Shown: positions 8,770 through 18,063, counted from the stretch's first letter. The stretch is 64,000 nt of DNA from Caldilineaceae bacterium (GCA_019637685.1 JAHBVF010000005.1:1-64000); one strand, 5' to 3'. The notes: a model not told the origin generated them from the letters alone. Numbers and translations are program-made.

Positions 8770-11247
8770 ATGATCCCCATACTTTCCAGAATTCTTCTCA
8801 TTCTATCCCTGTTCGCAGGGTTTTTCCCGCCTACTCTCGGACTTTCAACACTGCCAGCTTATGTAGACCCATCGCTCCACTCGGTCCAAAGTGGTGATAT
8901 TTCTCTCATCGTTTCGGCAGAAAGCAGCGAGCAGGCGGCCGCGGCCGTGCAGCGTTTTGGCGGGCAGGTAACCAGCAATCTTTGGCTGATCAATGGGGTC
9001 GGGGCTATTTTGCCAGCCAGCCAGCTAAGCAAGCTTTCCACCAGTCCTGGCATACATTCACTGGTTGCCAATCAGCAAGTGGCGAGCAGTGGATCATCCG
9101 ACGGCCATAGCTGGTTGACAACTGACAAAGGTTGGCCATTCGCCAAGGATGTGGGCGCGGATATCGTCCATGCCCGATCGATCACCGGCAAAGGAATTGC
9201 CGTAGCTGTCATTGATTCGGGTGTCTTTTACGATCCGCTGCGAATGATGATGGCCGGCTCTGAATCGGCGTTGCGCTTCATTGGCCAAGCCGATATGCTG
9301 GGAGAAAGTTCCTGCACGCCCCAGTCGCTTTGGCAGGGCCTTCAATCAGGCTGGCAAACTTTCCAATCGGAGCAACACAGCGACTTCTGCCTGAAGAAGT
9401 ATTACGGCGCAACCGATGGCTATGGACACGGGACCCATGTGGCCGGTATTATTGGCAACGGCTTCCGGGATGCCAACACCAACATTTCTCTGGGGATCGC
9501 ACCCGCGGCCCAGGTCGTGAGCTTGCGGGCGTTGGGCAACGACGGCACAGGCGTGTATGAAAATACGATTCGGGCCATACAGAGCGCTGTCGAACTGAAG
9601 GATGCGTACAACATCCGCATCATCAACCTCAGCTTGAGCGCGACCGCCAGCGTTCCCTACTTTGTCGATCCGCTCAACCGGGCCGTCGAAGCAGCCTGGG
9701 CTGATGGCATCGTGGTGCTGGCCGCGGCCGGCAACTCAGGCGCTCAAAGCGAAACCATCACAGTGCCCGGCAATGATCCCTATATCATTACTGTCGGCGG
9801 ACTCAACACAAATCGCACGCCGGGCGACTGGTCGGACGATATTCTGCCCGTTTGGTCCTCCACCGGCCCTACACTGGATGGATTTATCAAACCGGACGTA
9901 TTGGCCCCCGGTTCGAATATTGTCTCCTTTATGTACAATTCCGCGCTGGATCAGGCCAATATAGCGGCGCTGGCCCGAATTCATCCGGATTTTTCCATCA
10001 CCGAAGACCTCTTCCGCATGAGCGGGACGAGTATGGCGACGGCGGTTGCGTCGGGTGTGGTGGCGCTGATGCTGGAAGCCAACCCAGCCTTGACCCCGGA
10101 TCAGGTAAAATTTCGTCTGGCCTATTCGGCCATGCCAGCCGTGGATCAGGATGACATTGCCTACAATTTGCTGCAACAGGGCGCAGGACGCATCTGGGCG
10201 CCCGATGCCGTCTTTGGGAACTTCCCCTCCGATGCGCGTGCCAATGTGGGGATGGATATTCTTCAGGACCTGTCCCACGGCTACGAGAAGAAGTCGGATT
10301 TGGCCTATCACTACGGAGGTCCCATCCGCAAGCAGACAAGCGACGACGGGGCATCGGTTCTCTACTATGCAGAGACAGTGGATGGCGAAGTCTATGGCTT
10401 TGGCAGCACCGATTCTAACTCATCCCAGTGGCTTTCCTGGGAAACCCTCGACAGCCGAGTGCCTACATGGAGCGGCAGCTTTGGTGCCTGGAACAGCCCC
10501 GCGGGGACGTGGGCGGGCGGCTATTCCTATTCAGCAGGCATGGCCCTTTGGTCGGGCCGCATACCCACGTGGAGCGGTGGCCTGCCCACCTGGTCGGGGG
10601 GTGTGCCTACGTGGAGCGGCGGTATTCCCACGTGGAGCGGTGGAATGACCTTCGCCGGGGGTATACCCACCTGGTCGGGAGGCGTTCCCACCTGGTCGGG
10701 CCGTGTGCCCACCTGGAGTGGCGGGATCCCCACCTGGTCCGGCGGTATGGATGTGTCGGTGGGGGCAACCCGCTGGGTACAGGATGACAAAGCAGCCGCG
10801 CCGCCAACGCTGACCACCGGGGCTTTGTCCATGCAGGTGACCGATCTGGATGGAAGCACAAAATGCGTCGACAGAAGGTGCAAATGGGACGCCCAGGTGA
10901 CCCTGCGGGTAGCCGACAACCTGTCTGCACCGGTGGCAGGCGCAACCGCAACCTTTGACTGGAAAACGAGCGCTGAATCAGGCAAGCTTAGCTGTACGAC
11001 CGATAAAGCGGGTAGCTGTAAAGTCAATCAGCGCATCAACTCACGCCGCGGCCAAATCACGTTTGCAGTGTCGGCGCTCGCCTATCCTGGCCTCACCTAC
11101 GCCTCAGCGTCCCAGGGGGAACACAACACGACAATTACACTCAACAGGCCTGCACAGGGCAGAGCATCCGCGGAAGGGGATATGAGCGAGGAAGGGGACA
11201 TATTGTATGTACGCGTCTTCCTCCCCGCAGTAAATAACGGAGAGTAA
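8770..11247 (+). CDS. Secreted subtilisin-like (S8) serine protease with PTWSG repeats
   Basis: The 825-residue protein starts with a signal peptide (MIPILSRILLILSLFAGFF) after an AGAGG ribosome site; this ATG is preferred to one 33 codons upstream. A pro-region follows, then a peptidase S8 domain with Asp149 (VIDSGV), His223 (GHGTHVAG) and Ser421 (GTSMATA), so the triad is intact. After the catalytic domain comes a low-complexity stretch at about residues 564-659 with nine PTWSG units. Last is a ~120-residue Ig-like domain (ATFDWKTSAESG). There is no C-terminal anchor that I recognise. It probably acts outside the cell on peptides or proteins. Transcription ends at the hairpin at 11258-11299. 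Confidence 0.9.
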   Translation: MIPILSRILLILSLFAGFFPPTLGLSTLPAYVDPSLHSVQSGDISLIVSAESSEQAAAAVQRFGGQVTSNLWLINGVGAILPASQLSKLSTSPGIHSLVANQQVASSGSSDGHSWLTTDKGWPFAKDVGADIVHARSITGKGIAVAVIDSGVFYDPLRMMMAGSESALRFIGQADMLGESSCTPQSLWQGLQSGWQTFQSEQHSDFCLKKYYGATDGYGHGTHVAGIIGNGFRDANTNISLGIAPAAQVVSLRALGNDGTGVYENTIRAIQSAVELKDAYNIRIINLSLSATASVPYFVDPLNRAVEAAWADGIVVLAAAGNSGAQSETITVPGNDPYIITVGGLNTNRTPGDWSDDILPVWSSTGPTLDGFIKPDVLAPGSNIVSFMYNSALDQANIAALARIHPDFSITEDLFRMSGTSMATAVASGVVALMLEANPALTPDQVKFRLAYSAMPAVDQDDIAYNLLQQGAGRIWAPDAVFGNFPSDARANVGMDILQDLSHGYEKKSDLAYHYGGPIRKQTSDDGASVLYYAETVDGEVYGFGSTDSNSSQWLSWETLDSRVPTWSGSFGAWNSPAGTWAGGYSYSAGMALWSGRIPTWSGGLPTWSGGVPTWSGGIPTWSGGMTFAGGIPTWSGGVPTWSGRVPTWSGGIPTWSGGMDVSVGATRWVQDDKAAAPPTLTTGALSMQVTDLDGSTKCVDRRCKWDAQVTLRVADNLSAPVAGATATFDWKTSAESGKLSCTTDKAGSCKVNQRINSRRGQITFAVSALAYPGLTYASASQGEHNTTITLNRPAQGRASAEGDMSEEGDILYVRVFLPAVNNGE
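10459..10746 (+). repeat. Intragenic PTWSG repeat tract
   Basis: Nine copies of a [VIL]PTWSG[GRS] heptapeptide, some separated by short diverged pieces such as MTFAGG, are encoded within the subtilase gene. Codons vary between copies (tgg agc ggt, tgg tcg ggg), so the repeat is conserved at protein level rather than being a fresh DNA duplication. Confidence 0.9.
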
Positions 11248-11255
11248 GCGGGAGC

Positions 11256-11300
11256 AAAAAAAGCGGCGGTCTTGCGAGAGTGCAAGACCGCTGCTTTTTT
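11256..11300. terminator. Bidirectional terminator
   Basis: The stem (GCGGTCTTGC at 11265-11274 with GCAAGACCGC at 11282-11291) is flanked by an A-run (11256-11262) and a T-run (11295-11300). It can therefore terminate both the subtilase gene and the convergent RDD gene. Confidence 0.85.
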
Positions 11301-11321
11301 GTTCCCTGGGCCAACCCTCCG

Positions 11322-12140
11322 TCATCGCCCCACTTGCCCATAGGCAGCCGCCACCCGCTGCAGGAATTTGAGCGATGCGTCCCAGCCAGTGGGTTCTTCC
11401 ACCTCCAGCCGCCGGGCCAGGGTATGGGCCAACCGCTCCACAGCCCGGTGGGAGATCGCTCCCCGGCGGAAACGGGCCAGTGCAGTCTGGATCAGTTCGT
11501 AGTCCGTGCTGCCCAACCGACGAATATGTGGGAAAGCCAGCAGGAGGGCTTCATCCACACTGGGCGCAGAGGAGATCGGACGGGTGGCCAGCGCGTCCAG
11601 CGACACATCGGCCAGTTCCCGAATCACAAGAGTACCCGCGGCAAAGTCCCCCAGACGGCGGCTGCTGTCGTTGAGCAGCATCACCAGCAGCCCCAGCCCA
11701 TACCCACCGGGCAGAAAATCGATTGGGCGCACCAGATTCCGCAGCAATACTTCTGTGAAGCCAGCGGGGTTGCCATCCAGGCGCAGCACGCGAATCTTCA
11801 CCGCGCGTTTGCCTGGCGTCTGCCCGTTCCAAAGCAGCTCAAACAGGACATAATATCCCCAGTAGATCACAAAATTTGCCAGCGCATAGAAGGCCATTGC
11901 CAGTCCGCCCAGCCAACTGGGCGGCTCATCCCCCAGCAGCGCGTCCACTGACAGATCGCCCAAGAGAGAGAGCATCCCAAAGACCAGCAGATTGAGCAGA
12001 AGCAATACCACAACCAGAAGCGTTGTATCAATCAGCGCGGCGATAAAGCGGTTGCCGATGCCCGCGACTTCGTAGGCAAAGGTGACGCTTTCTGGCGTAT
12101 CGATGGCATATTCCTGCTCCAGCAACGGGTAGTCGTTCAT
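11322..12140 (-). CDS. RDD family membrane protein
   Basis: The 272-residue protein has an N-terminal RDD domain: GIGNRFIAALIDTTLL, then three or four hydrophobic segments, NGQTPGKRAVKIRV, and RRLGDFAAGTLVIRE. The soluble C-terminal ~90 residues are helical. RDD proteins are of uncertain function (some affect Na+/H+ exchange). The gene is divergent from the SpoIIM-like gene, and both belong to a set often found with DUF58 and MoxR genes, as here. The start has AAAGAGA upstream. Confidence 0.85.
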   Translation of the reverse strand: MNDYPLLEQEYAIDTPESVTFAYEVAGIGNRFIAALIDTTLLVVVLLLLNLLVFGMLSLLGDLSVDALLGDEPPSWLGGLAMAFYALANFVIYWGYYVLFELLWNGQTPGKRAVKIRVLRLDGNPAGFTEVLLRNLVRPIDFLPGGYGLGLLVMLLNDSSRRLGDFAAGTLVIRELADVSLDALATRPISSAPSVDEALLLAFPHIRRLGSTDYELIQTALARFRRGAISHRAVERLAHTLARRLEVEEPTGWDASLKFLQRVAAAYGQVGR

Positions 12141-12245
12141 TGGGTCTCTTTGGGTTTGGTGGTAGGATTTATCAACTGATTTTACTGTCTGGCCCTATTG
12201 CGGACAAGCCGCCTGATAGGCGGGAATCAACGACGAGAATCTGCT

Positions 12246-13190
12246 ATGCAAATCGACACATTTATCGAAAAAGAAAAAGCAGGCTGGCAGCGGCTGGAAA
12301 CATTGACAATGCGCAGCAGAGGCAATGCGGAAGCCCTGGCAGAGGCCGAACTCTATGAATTGGGCCGCCTGTACCAAATCGCAACCTCCGACTTGGCCCT
12401 GGCCCAGCGGGACTTTCCCAGCCACCAGACCACCCGCTATCTCAACCAACTGGTGGGGCGCGCCCACGCGGTCCTCTATCGGGAAGAACCCCTGCGCTGG
12501 CAGCAGCTTCGCAATTTTTATGGAAAGCGATTCCCCCGGCTCTACCGCCAACTGCTCCCCTATACAACGGCTGCCTTCGTGCTTTTTCTGCTGCCAGCCA
12601 TTGTTGCTTTCGCTGTCGTCTGGCAGACCCCCGACCACATTTACACGCTGCTAGGCCAGGGCATCGCGCCGCTGGTGCATACGGTGGAGAGCGGCAAACT
12701 GTGGACTGAGATTGCGCCCAGCGTCCGTTCTTCCGCGTCGGCCACCATTCTGACCAACAATATCGGCGTGATGTTCTACGCGTTTGCCGGCTCTCTCACC
12801 GGCGGGCTGCTCACCCTCTACATCCTGCTCTTCAATGGACTGAGCCTGGGCGCAATCTTTGGCCTGCTCCAGTTCCACGGGATGAGTCCGGGGCTGGCCG
12901 AATTCATTCTGGCCCACGGCCCCATCGAACTCAGCGTCATTTTCCTTGCCGGCGGGTGCGGACTCTTTGTGGCCGATGGCCTGCTGCGTCCCGGTCTGCG
13001 CACCCGCCAGACAGCGCTGACCGAACGGGCCAAAATCGCCGTGCAACTCATCCTCGGCTCGGTCCCCCTGCTCATCGGCGCGGGGCTGATCGAAGGCTTT
13101 ATCAGTCCCAGCGGGTTGCCGTGGCTGGTGAAGGCGTTGGTGGGGCTGGCGACGGGCGTGGCGTTGTATCGGTATTGGTTGAAAAGTTGA
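12246..13190 (+). CDS. SpoIIM-like (stage II sporulation protein M family) membrane protein
   Basis: The 314-residue protein has a helical N-terminal domain of ~100 residues with a run typical of this family (LYRQIATS-like [13 protein letters not shown]), then five or six membrane segments ending with [11 protein letters not shown]. The signature [20 protein letters not shown] and [14 protein letters not shown] are present. Outside Firmicutes such proteins are not tied to sporulation; they co-occur with RDD, DUF58 and MoxR genes. I chose ATG 12246 ([11 protein letters not shown]) although the frame is open from 12198. The last codons run into an inverted repeat at 13186. Confidence 0.85.
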   Translation: MQIDTFIEKEKAGWQRLETLTMRSRGNAEALAEAELYELGRLYQIATSDLALAQRDFPSHQTTRYLNQLVGRAHAVLYREEPLRWQQLRNFYGKRFPRLYRQLLPYTTAAFVLFLLPAIVAFAVVWQTPDHIYTLLGQGIAPLVHTVESGKLWTEIAPSVRSSASATILTNNIGVMFYAFAGSLTGGLLTLYILLFNGLSLGAIFGLLQFHGMSPGLAEFILAHGPIELSVIFLAGGCGLFVADGLLRPGLRTRQTALTERAKIAVQLILGSVPLLIGAGLIEGFISPSGLPWLVKALVGLATGVALYRYWLKS

Positions 13191-13258
13191 TTGGTTCAGT
13201 GGTTGATTAGCTGCGGCTCATCCGGTGCTTTACCAATCAACCACTGAACCAATCAACC
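13186..13258. repeat. Inverted repeat built from AATCAACC octamers
   Basis: The bases from 13186 to 13208 (GTTGATTGGTTCAGTGGTTG and 3 more) are inverted exactly at 13236-13258. The right arm reads as three octamers AATCAACC, ACTGAACC, AATCAACC (13235-13258). It lies between convergent SpoIIM-like and DUF58 genes, includes the SpoIIM-like stop codon, and could act as a shared 3' hairpin. Confidence 0.8.
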
Positions 13259-13262
13259 ACCC

Positions 13263-14582
13263 TCAAATCAACATCCGCGCCTTAATCTCCAAATACCTGT
13301 CAATCAGTGCCACACTTAACTCGCCCGCGGGCACGTCCAGCGTCAATACCCCGTGACGCCGCAACTGTTCCAAACGCAACGCCCGCTCCCGCAGCAGCGT
13401 CTCGGCCACTGTGCGCTGATAGAGGGCCGCGCTGTCGGCGATGGGCTGGCGGGCCATCTGCTCGACAGTCGGATCGCGCATTGTCACCAGCAAGGGCAGG
13501 TGTCCTCGGCGCAAGCGCAGCATCCCCGCGACGAGGGCATCCGCGGCGACGCTGCCGGTGAGATCGCTGAAGACCAGCACCAGCGAGCGGCGGCTCTGGC
13601 GGCTGGCCAGGTAGCCAAAGGCCCGGCTATAATCTGGCTCCACCGGCTGGCCCTGCACCGCATAGAGCAGTTCCAACATCCGCTGAAACTGGCCTTTGCC
13701 CGTGCGCGGGATCAGCCAGCTTTGCACGTCATCGGCAAAGGTCATCACCCCCACCCGGTCGCTCTTTTGGGTGGCGACGTAGGCCAGCAGCAGCACCGCG
13801 TTGATGGCGTAGTCCATCTTCGCCACGTCCCCCACCGGGCTGCGCATGAGCCGGCCCACATCCAGCAGCGCCACCAGATTCTGGCTGCGCTCGGTCTCGT
13901 ACTCCATTGTGATCGGCTTGCCCCGCCGCGCGGTCGCCTTCCAGTTGATCTTTCTGTATTCGTCGTCGGGCTGATAGTCCCGCATCCGCTCGAACTCGGA
14001 CCCCGCGCCCAGCAGACGGGTATTGCGCAGCCCCAATTCCCACAGCCGGTTGCGGCGCAGGAGCAGATCGTACTTCTTTACGTCCACCAGATTGGGATAG
14101 ACCTTCACCGGGCCAGCCGCGGGGAAGGTGGCCTGGCGGCGCAACAGGCCCAGCACCGAATCCCAGCGCAGGTGCAGATCGCCAAAGGCGTAGTCCCCGC
14201 GGCGGGGCGGGCGCAGATAGTAGACGAGAGTGGTGCTTTGTCTGGGCGTGGCCGTGCCCGTCAGAATGCGCTGCTCGTCGGAGAGGGCAAAAGTGGGCGG
14301 CGTCTCGTCCCGCAGCCAGACAGCCAGGGGGCGCAGTCCGAAACGCCGGGTGACAGTCACCGCCACCCGGTTCCACGCGGCCAACGAGAGCCGGTCGTCG
14401 TGGCTGCGCTGGAGTTCCCAGGCAGAAGCAGGCGGCGTCAATTGCCAGTCCGCCAAAAGGAGGGCGCAGGCCAGCACCAGCCAGCCCGCGGCCAGCCAGA
14501 GGAAAAATCCGGCGAAGGTGGCTGCCAGCAGGAAAATGGCGGTGATGGAGAGCAGGAGCAGGCCGCGTAGGGTTAGTTGCAT
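13263..14582 (-). CDS. DUF58 domain-containing protein
   Basis: The 439-residue protein starts with two hydrophobic segments (about 4-20 and 24-42). A beta-rich domain and the DUF58 core follow, with EFERMRDYQPDDEYRKINWKA-type residues (signature DDEYRKINWKATAR) and a vWA-like region (ALLDVGR and LVFSDLTG). DUF58 proteins usually work with a MoxR AAA ATPase as a chaperone-like pair; the MoxR gene here is 2.5 kb upstream, beyond a toxin module and a PQQ dehydrogenase. ATG 14582 places the first membrane helix at the N-terminus; no good ribosome site is visible and an ATG at 14615 is an alternative. Confidence 0.85.
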   Translation of the reverse strand: MQLTLRGLLLLSITAIFLLAATFAGFFLWLAAGWLVLACALLLADWQLTPPASAWELQRSHDDRLSLAAWNRVAVTVTRRFGLRPLAVWLRDETPPTFALSDEQRILTGTATPRQSTTLVYYLRPPRRGDYAFGDLHLRWDSVLGLLRRQATFPAAGPVKVYPNLVDVKKYDLLLRRNRLWELGLRNTRLLGAGSEFERMRDYQPDDEYRKINWKATARRGKPITMEYETERSQNLVALLDVGRLMRSPVGDVAKMDYAINAVLLLAYVATQKSDRVGVMTFADDVQSWLIPRTGKGQFQRMLELLYAVQGQPVEPDYSRAFGYLASRQSRRSLVLVFSDLTGSVAADALVAGMLRLRRGHLPLLVTMRDPTVEQMARQPIADSAALYQRTVAETLLRERALRLEQLRRHGVLTLDVPAGELSVALIDRYLEIKARMLI

Positions 14583-14741
14583 AGAAGGTTGCGTTGGGTG
14601 TAGCCACGAATTCATCCGCAAGAGCGTAGCGTTGTTTGCACCCATCCGTTCGCGTTAGAGTGACGCTACTTTGAAACCGCAAGTTTTCTCTGACCAGTGC
14701 CAGCCAACCTACGGTTTCCGTTTGAGCATCACGTTAGCGTC

Positions 14742-14780
14742 AAAAACGAAAGCGCCCCAAATAAATTCTGGGACGCTTTT
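14742..14780 (-). terminator. Terminator of the MazF-type operon
   Basis: On the minus strand AAAGCGTCCCA (14779-14769) pairs with TGGGGCGCTTT (14759-14749) with one mismatch, followed by CGTTTTTG. It lies 35 bases past the toxin stop. Confidence 0.7.
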
Positions 14781-14814
14781 CATCAGGTCCAATATGGCGG
14801 AATAGAGTTTCACA

Positions 14815-15162
14815 CTAGATTGGCATATTCCTTTGCAAGAGTGCCACTGTTGCCATCAATATTTCTTTGAAAGTTTCATCCTTCAAAATAGCCACACGCT
14901 TATTCATCAAAGTTTCGTTTGCGGTGAAAAGTTTGAGCGGCCGCGCAAAGCTGACCGTAGATGATAGTACACCGCTCTGCAATTCTCTGTTGGTGATCGG
15001 CACTGCGTTTTGGTCGCTGTAAGGATTGCTGGTGATTTGGCACAAAAGCCAGTCGCCACGACTTGCATCAGCCAGCACGACTGCCGGTCGGAGTTTGGTG
15101 GCTGATAAATCCGAAAACGGAAAGGGGACTACAACGATGGAAGCTGGGCCAGGTGTGACCAC
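14815..15162 (-). CDS. MazF/PemK-type mRNA interferase toxin
   Basis: The 115-residue protein has the PemK-like pattern: an opening IVVVPFPFSDL, then RPAVVLAD, WLLCQITSN and a C-terminal helix. MazF toxins are ribosome-independent RNases. The predicted start is a GTG (VTPGPAS) inside the antitoxin gene, giving a 34-base overlap and a GAGGATGAG ribosome site contributed by the antitoxin coding region. Length is normal. The gene pair sits between DUF58 and MoxR-linked genes and looks inserted there. Confidence 0.85.
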   Translation of the reverse strand: MVTPGPASIVVVPFPFSDLSATKLRPAVVLADASRGDWLLCQITSNPYSDQNAVPITNRELQSGVLSSTVSFARPLKLFTANETLMNKRVAILKDETFKEILMATVALLQRNMPI

Positions 15163-15356
15163 GCCTCATCCTCCTCAGGCCGTAGCCAATCTTTGGCTAA
15201 TACCGCTTCGCTGGCCAGGGCAAGATTGAATAAATCTTCTGCTGGCTCTTCATCGAGAATTGTAATAAGCACGCGCCGTAGTTTGGGCAATTTGAACGGC
15301 TCGAGGAAGCGTAAGACTCCTTTTTCATCGATAACGGCCTCAATTGTTTGTAACAT
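15129..15356 (-). CDS. Antitoxin partner of the MazF-type toxin
   Basis: The 75-residue protein begins MLQTIEAVIDEKGVLRFLEP, a beta-rich N-terminus like small AbrB/DUF-type antitoxins (IEAVIDEKGVLR). Its acidic, helical C-terminus would wrap the toxin. GAGG lies eight bases before the ATG. The frame is open further upstream but that part has no ribosome site. Its 3' end overlaps the toxin gene by 34 bases, so the two are translationally coupled. Confidence 0.75.
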   Translation of the reverse strand: MLQTIEAVIDEKGVLRFLEPFKLPKLRRVLITILDEEPAEDLFNLALASEAVLAKDWLRPEEDEAWSHLAQLPSL

Positions 15357-15417
15357 TGCACACCTCTCATGACCGCAAATCATTGTCCCATAAGGTTCTT
15401 TCAAGAAAAAAAACTGT

Positions 15418-15484
15418 CCACGAAGTTTACAAAGGAACACCAAGTTTTTCCTTATTCTTCGTGCAACTTTGTGTGGCTTCGTGG
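15418..15484. repeat. Imperfect inverted repeat (CCACGAAG...CTTCGTGG)
   Basis: CCACGAAG with a nearby ACAAAG at 15418-15434 is mirrored by CTTTGT and CTTCGTGG at 15467-15484. This looks like a repetitive palindrome rather than a terminator. Confidence 0.5.
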
Positions 15485-15509
15485 ATCATTATTTGTTTTC
15501 AGCAGCCTA

Positions 15510-15602
15510 AGTACACTGTAAACAAAGTTATTCGACTACAGAAGTTCGACTTTTCAGAAAAGTCGAACTTCTACGCCCGAAAAACTTAATTTACGCTGTA
15601 CT
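15510..15602. repeat. MITE-like palindromic element
   Basis: At the centre GAAGTTCGACTTTTC (15541-15555) is inverted exactly at 15557-15571 around a single base. The ends AGTACACTGTAAA (15510-15522) and TTTACGCTGTACT (15590-15602) are imperfect inverted repeats. The short length, terminal repeats and lack of coding content fit a miniature mobile element. No target duplication is certain. Confidence 0.55.
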
Positions 15603-15695
15603 AAGACCATTTGACATCACATCTTCAGCCCAGCAAAGGCAGTATACAACCTCGTTTTGTTGTAGTCAACGGGAAGACCGCACCCAATTATGGAG

Positions 15696-17027
15696 CTACT
15701 CCACCACCACCCGCAGAATCGCGCCCGCGTGGTCGATGGCGTAGACTTCCCCCGCGGCGTCCTGGCCAAAGCTGCTGATGTTGTGGCTGCTGTCCAGCAG
15801 CAGCCGATTCTCCCAGCCGCTGCCCGCGGGCCGCAGACCCCAGATGCGCCCGCTCACGTAGTCAGCGTAGAGGTAGATGCCCTGCAACGCGGGCCAGGCT
15901 GTGCCCCGATAGACGAAACCACCTGTGACCGATTGGCCCAGTGTGTGGTCGTACTCGGCAACAGGCAGGACCAGCCCGGTTTTATCGCAGGGATTGGGAT
16001 TATAGCAGTGGTTCCCTTCGGTGATGCGCCAGCCGTAGTTCTCGCCACCAGTGCTGGCCGCGGCCTGAAAGTCGATCTCCTCCCAGGCGTTCTGGCCCAC
16101 ATCGGCAATGAAGAGATCACCGGTCTGCTGGTCGAAGGAATAGCGCCAGGGATTGCGCAGACCGTAGGCCCAGATTTCAGAGAGGACATTCGGCTGCCCC
16201 ACAAAAGGATTGGAGGGAGGAACTGTGTAGGCAGTGGGGCTGTCTGTCTCCACATCGATACGCAGCATTTTGCCCAGAATATCGCCCAGATTCTGCGCCC
16301 GATTCTGGGGATCGCCGCCGCTGCCGCCATCCCCCACGCCAATGTACAGATAGCCGTCTGGCCCAAAGGCAAGGCCCCCGCCGTTGTGGTTGTTGTAGGG
16401 CTGGTCGTAGGCGAGGACGATCTGTTCGCTGTTGGGGTCGGCAATGTCCGTATCCGCGCCCAGGCGAAAACGACTGACGCGGGTCTGTAATCTGCCCGCT
16501 GTGTCAGTGGTGTAGTTCAGGTAGAAATAACCCTTTTGGGAAAAGCCCGGCGGCAGGGCAATGCCCAGCAGTCCCCGCTCGCCGCAGCAGCGCACCCGGT
16601 CGGTGATGTCCAGCAGGGGCGTGGCGTCAGGTTGACCGTTGCGCAGAATACGCACCCGGCCCGCCTGCTCCACCACAAAAAGCCGACCGCTGCCGTCGTT
16701 GGGGTCGGCCATATCCACCGGGGAAGCCAGACCGTTGGCGACGGTTGTCAGGGCAATTGTCGGCCAGGCAGCCACGCCGGTGGCTGTCGGCGTGGCAGTC
16801 GGCGTGTCCACAGCGAGGGGCGTGTGGGTGGGCGTGGCCGTTGCGGGTACGGTGGAGGGAGGCGCTGTGGTGGCTGTGGATGACGGCGTGAGGGTGGGCG
16901 TCTCCCCATTGCCCACAAGCGGCAAGTGGATAATCTCCTCGGCCAGCGCTTGTGTACATCCGCTGACCGCGAACACGGCCACGGCCAGAAAGACAAATAG
17001 TATCAGCCGATATTTTTTACTGGTCAT
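15696..17027 (-). CDS. PQQ-dependent sugar dehydrogenase, lipoprotein
   Basis: The 443-residue protein has a lipoprotein signal (lipobox AVSGC, Cys24), a Thr/Pro-rich linker, then a six-bladed propeller of the glucose/sorbosone dehydrogenase family. Family motifs include GLLGIALPPGF, NHNGGGLAFGPDG, IGVGDGG, NPWRYSFD, ADVGQNAWEEID and GENYGWRITEG. Such enzymes oxidise aldose sugars outside the cytoplasm using PQQ and Ca2+. No PQQ synthesis gene is in the window, so substrate and cofactor supply are unknown. ATG 17027 is chosen because it begins the signal peptide. It lies 88 bases downstream of moxR on the same strand. Confidence 0.9.
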   Translation of the reverse strand: MTSKKYRLILFVFLAVAVFAVSGCTQALAEEIIHLPLVGNGETPTLTPSSTATTAPPSTVPATATPTHTPLAVDTPTATPTATGVAAWPTIALTTVANGLASPVDMADPNDGSGRLFVVEQAGRVRILRNGQPDATPLLDITDRVRCCGERGLLGIALPPGFSQKGYFYLNYTTDTAGRLQTRVSRFRLGADTDIADPNSEQIVLAYDQPYNNHNGGGLAFGPDGYLYIGVGDGGSGGDPQNRAQNLGDILGKMLRIDVETDSPTAYTVPPSNPFVGQPNVLSEIWAYGLRNPWRYSFDQQTGDLFIADVGQNAWEEIDFQAAASTGGENYGWRITEGNHCYNPNPCDKTGLVLPVAEYDHTLGQSVTGGFVYRGTAWPALQGIYLYADYVSGRIWGLRPAGSGWENRLLLDSSHNISSFGQDAAGEVYAIDHAGAILRVVVE

Positions 17028-17115
17028 TGGTGGATTCCTTTTGTGTTGATGGAGACCGGCGCGGTCAGGGCACGTTGCCACACAGACGACTGGGAACGAG
17101 CCGCCCGCCAGTCCT

Positions 17116-18063
17116 CTAGCGCGGCACATCCACCCCGGCCAGCACCCGGCGCACCGCGTCGTCAGCGTCGATGCCTTCGATCTCCGCTTCCGGGCGCAGG
17201 ATAATGCGGTGGCGCAGGACGGGCGCGGCCAGAGGCTTTACGTCATCCGGCGTCACGTAGTCCCGGCCTTGCAGCGCGGCGTGGACTTTGGCGGTTTGCA
17301 GCAGGGCAATGGAAGCCCGCGGGCTGCCGCCGAGCAGCATATCCGGGCTGCGCCGGGTGGCTGTGACCAGCCGGGTGATGTAGGCAAGAATACCCGGCTC
17401 GACGGTGACGGCCTGGATTTCGGCGCGCAGCCCGGCCAACGCTTCCCCGCGCACCACCGGTTCCAGACCCATCGCATCCAGTTGGCGTGGGTCAAAGCCT
17501 GTGTGATAGCGGCGCAGCACCTCTTCTTCTGCCTCTGCCGGTGGATAGTCCACCCGCACCTTGAAGAGAAAGCGGTCCAATTGGGCTTCGGGCAAGGGAT
17601 AGGTTCCCTCGTACTCCACCGGATTTTGGGTTGCCAGCACCATAAACGGATCGCCCAGAGGATAGCTGGTGCCGTCGATTGTCACTTGGCGTTCTTCCAT
17701 CGCTTCCAACAGCGCGGATTGGGTCTTAGCCGGGGCGCGGTTGATCTCGTCTGCCAGCAAAATTTGGGTGAAGATGGGTCCCTGGCGCAAATGGAACTGG
17801 CTGCTGTTCAGGTCGTAGACCTGTGTGCCCACCACATCGCTGGGCATCAGGTCTGCCGTGAACTGGATGCGCCCGTAGTCCGCGTCGATGAGCCGGGCCA
17901 GCGTCTTGGCGAGGAGGGTTTTGGCTGTGCCGGGGACGCCTTCCAACAGCACGTGCCCACCGGCAAAAAAGGCAATAACCACCTGCTCGAAGACCGCTTC
18001 CTGGCCGACGACGACTTTGGCAGCCTGGCCGCGCAGTTGGGAAAAAGTATCAGATAATGCCAC
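17116..18063 (-). CDS. MoxR family AAA+ ATPase
   Basis: The 315-residue protein has Walker A GVPGTAKT, Walker B LLADEINR, sensor [22 protein letters not shown] and the helical lid, the standard MoxR layout. MoxR ATPases help mature metal enzymes or membrane complexes together with vWA/DUF58 partners. I start it at GTG 18063 (VALSDTF) because GAGG lies eight bases upstream; the frame is open to 18123. The expected DUF58 partner is at 13263-14582, separated by unrelated genes. Confidence 0.9.
   Translation of the reverse strand: MALSDTFSQLRGQAAKVVVGQEAVFEQVVIAFFAGGHVLLEGVPGTAKTLLAKTLARLIDADYGRIQFTADLMPSDVVGTQVYDLNSSQFHLRQGPIFTQILLADEINRAPAKTQSALLEAMEERQVTIDGTSYPLGDPFMVLATQNPVEYEGTYPLPEAQLDRFLFKVRVDYPPAEAEEEVLRRYHTGFDPRQLDAMGLEPVVRGEALAGLRAEIQAVTVEPGILAYITRLVTATRRSPDMLLGGSPRASIALLQTAKVHAALQGRDYVTPDDVKPLAAPVLRHRIILRPEAEIEGIDADDAVRRVLAGVDVPR

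Larger units (their letters stand above)
15357..15695. other. Gene-free interval rich in palindromes
   Basis: No gene is supported in these 339 bases. They hold the hairpin repeat at 15418-15484 and the MITE-like element at 15510-15602, and are AT-rich relative to the flanking genes. Confidence 0.7.

Noticed and set aside
15418-15602. CRISPR-like array
   Set aside because: The repeats are inverted single palindromes, not direct repeats with spacers; no cas gene is present.
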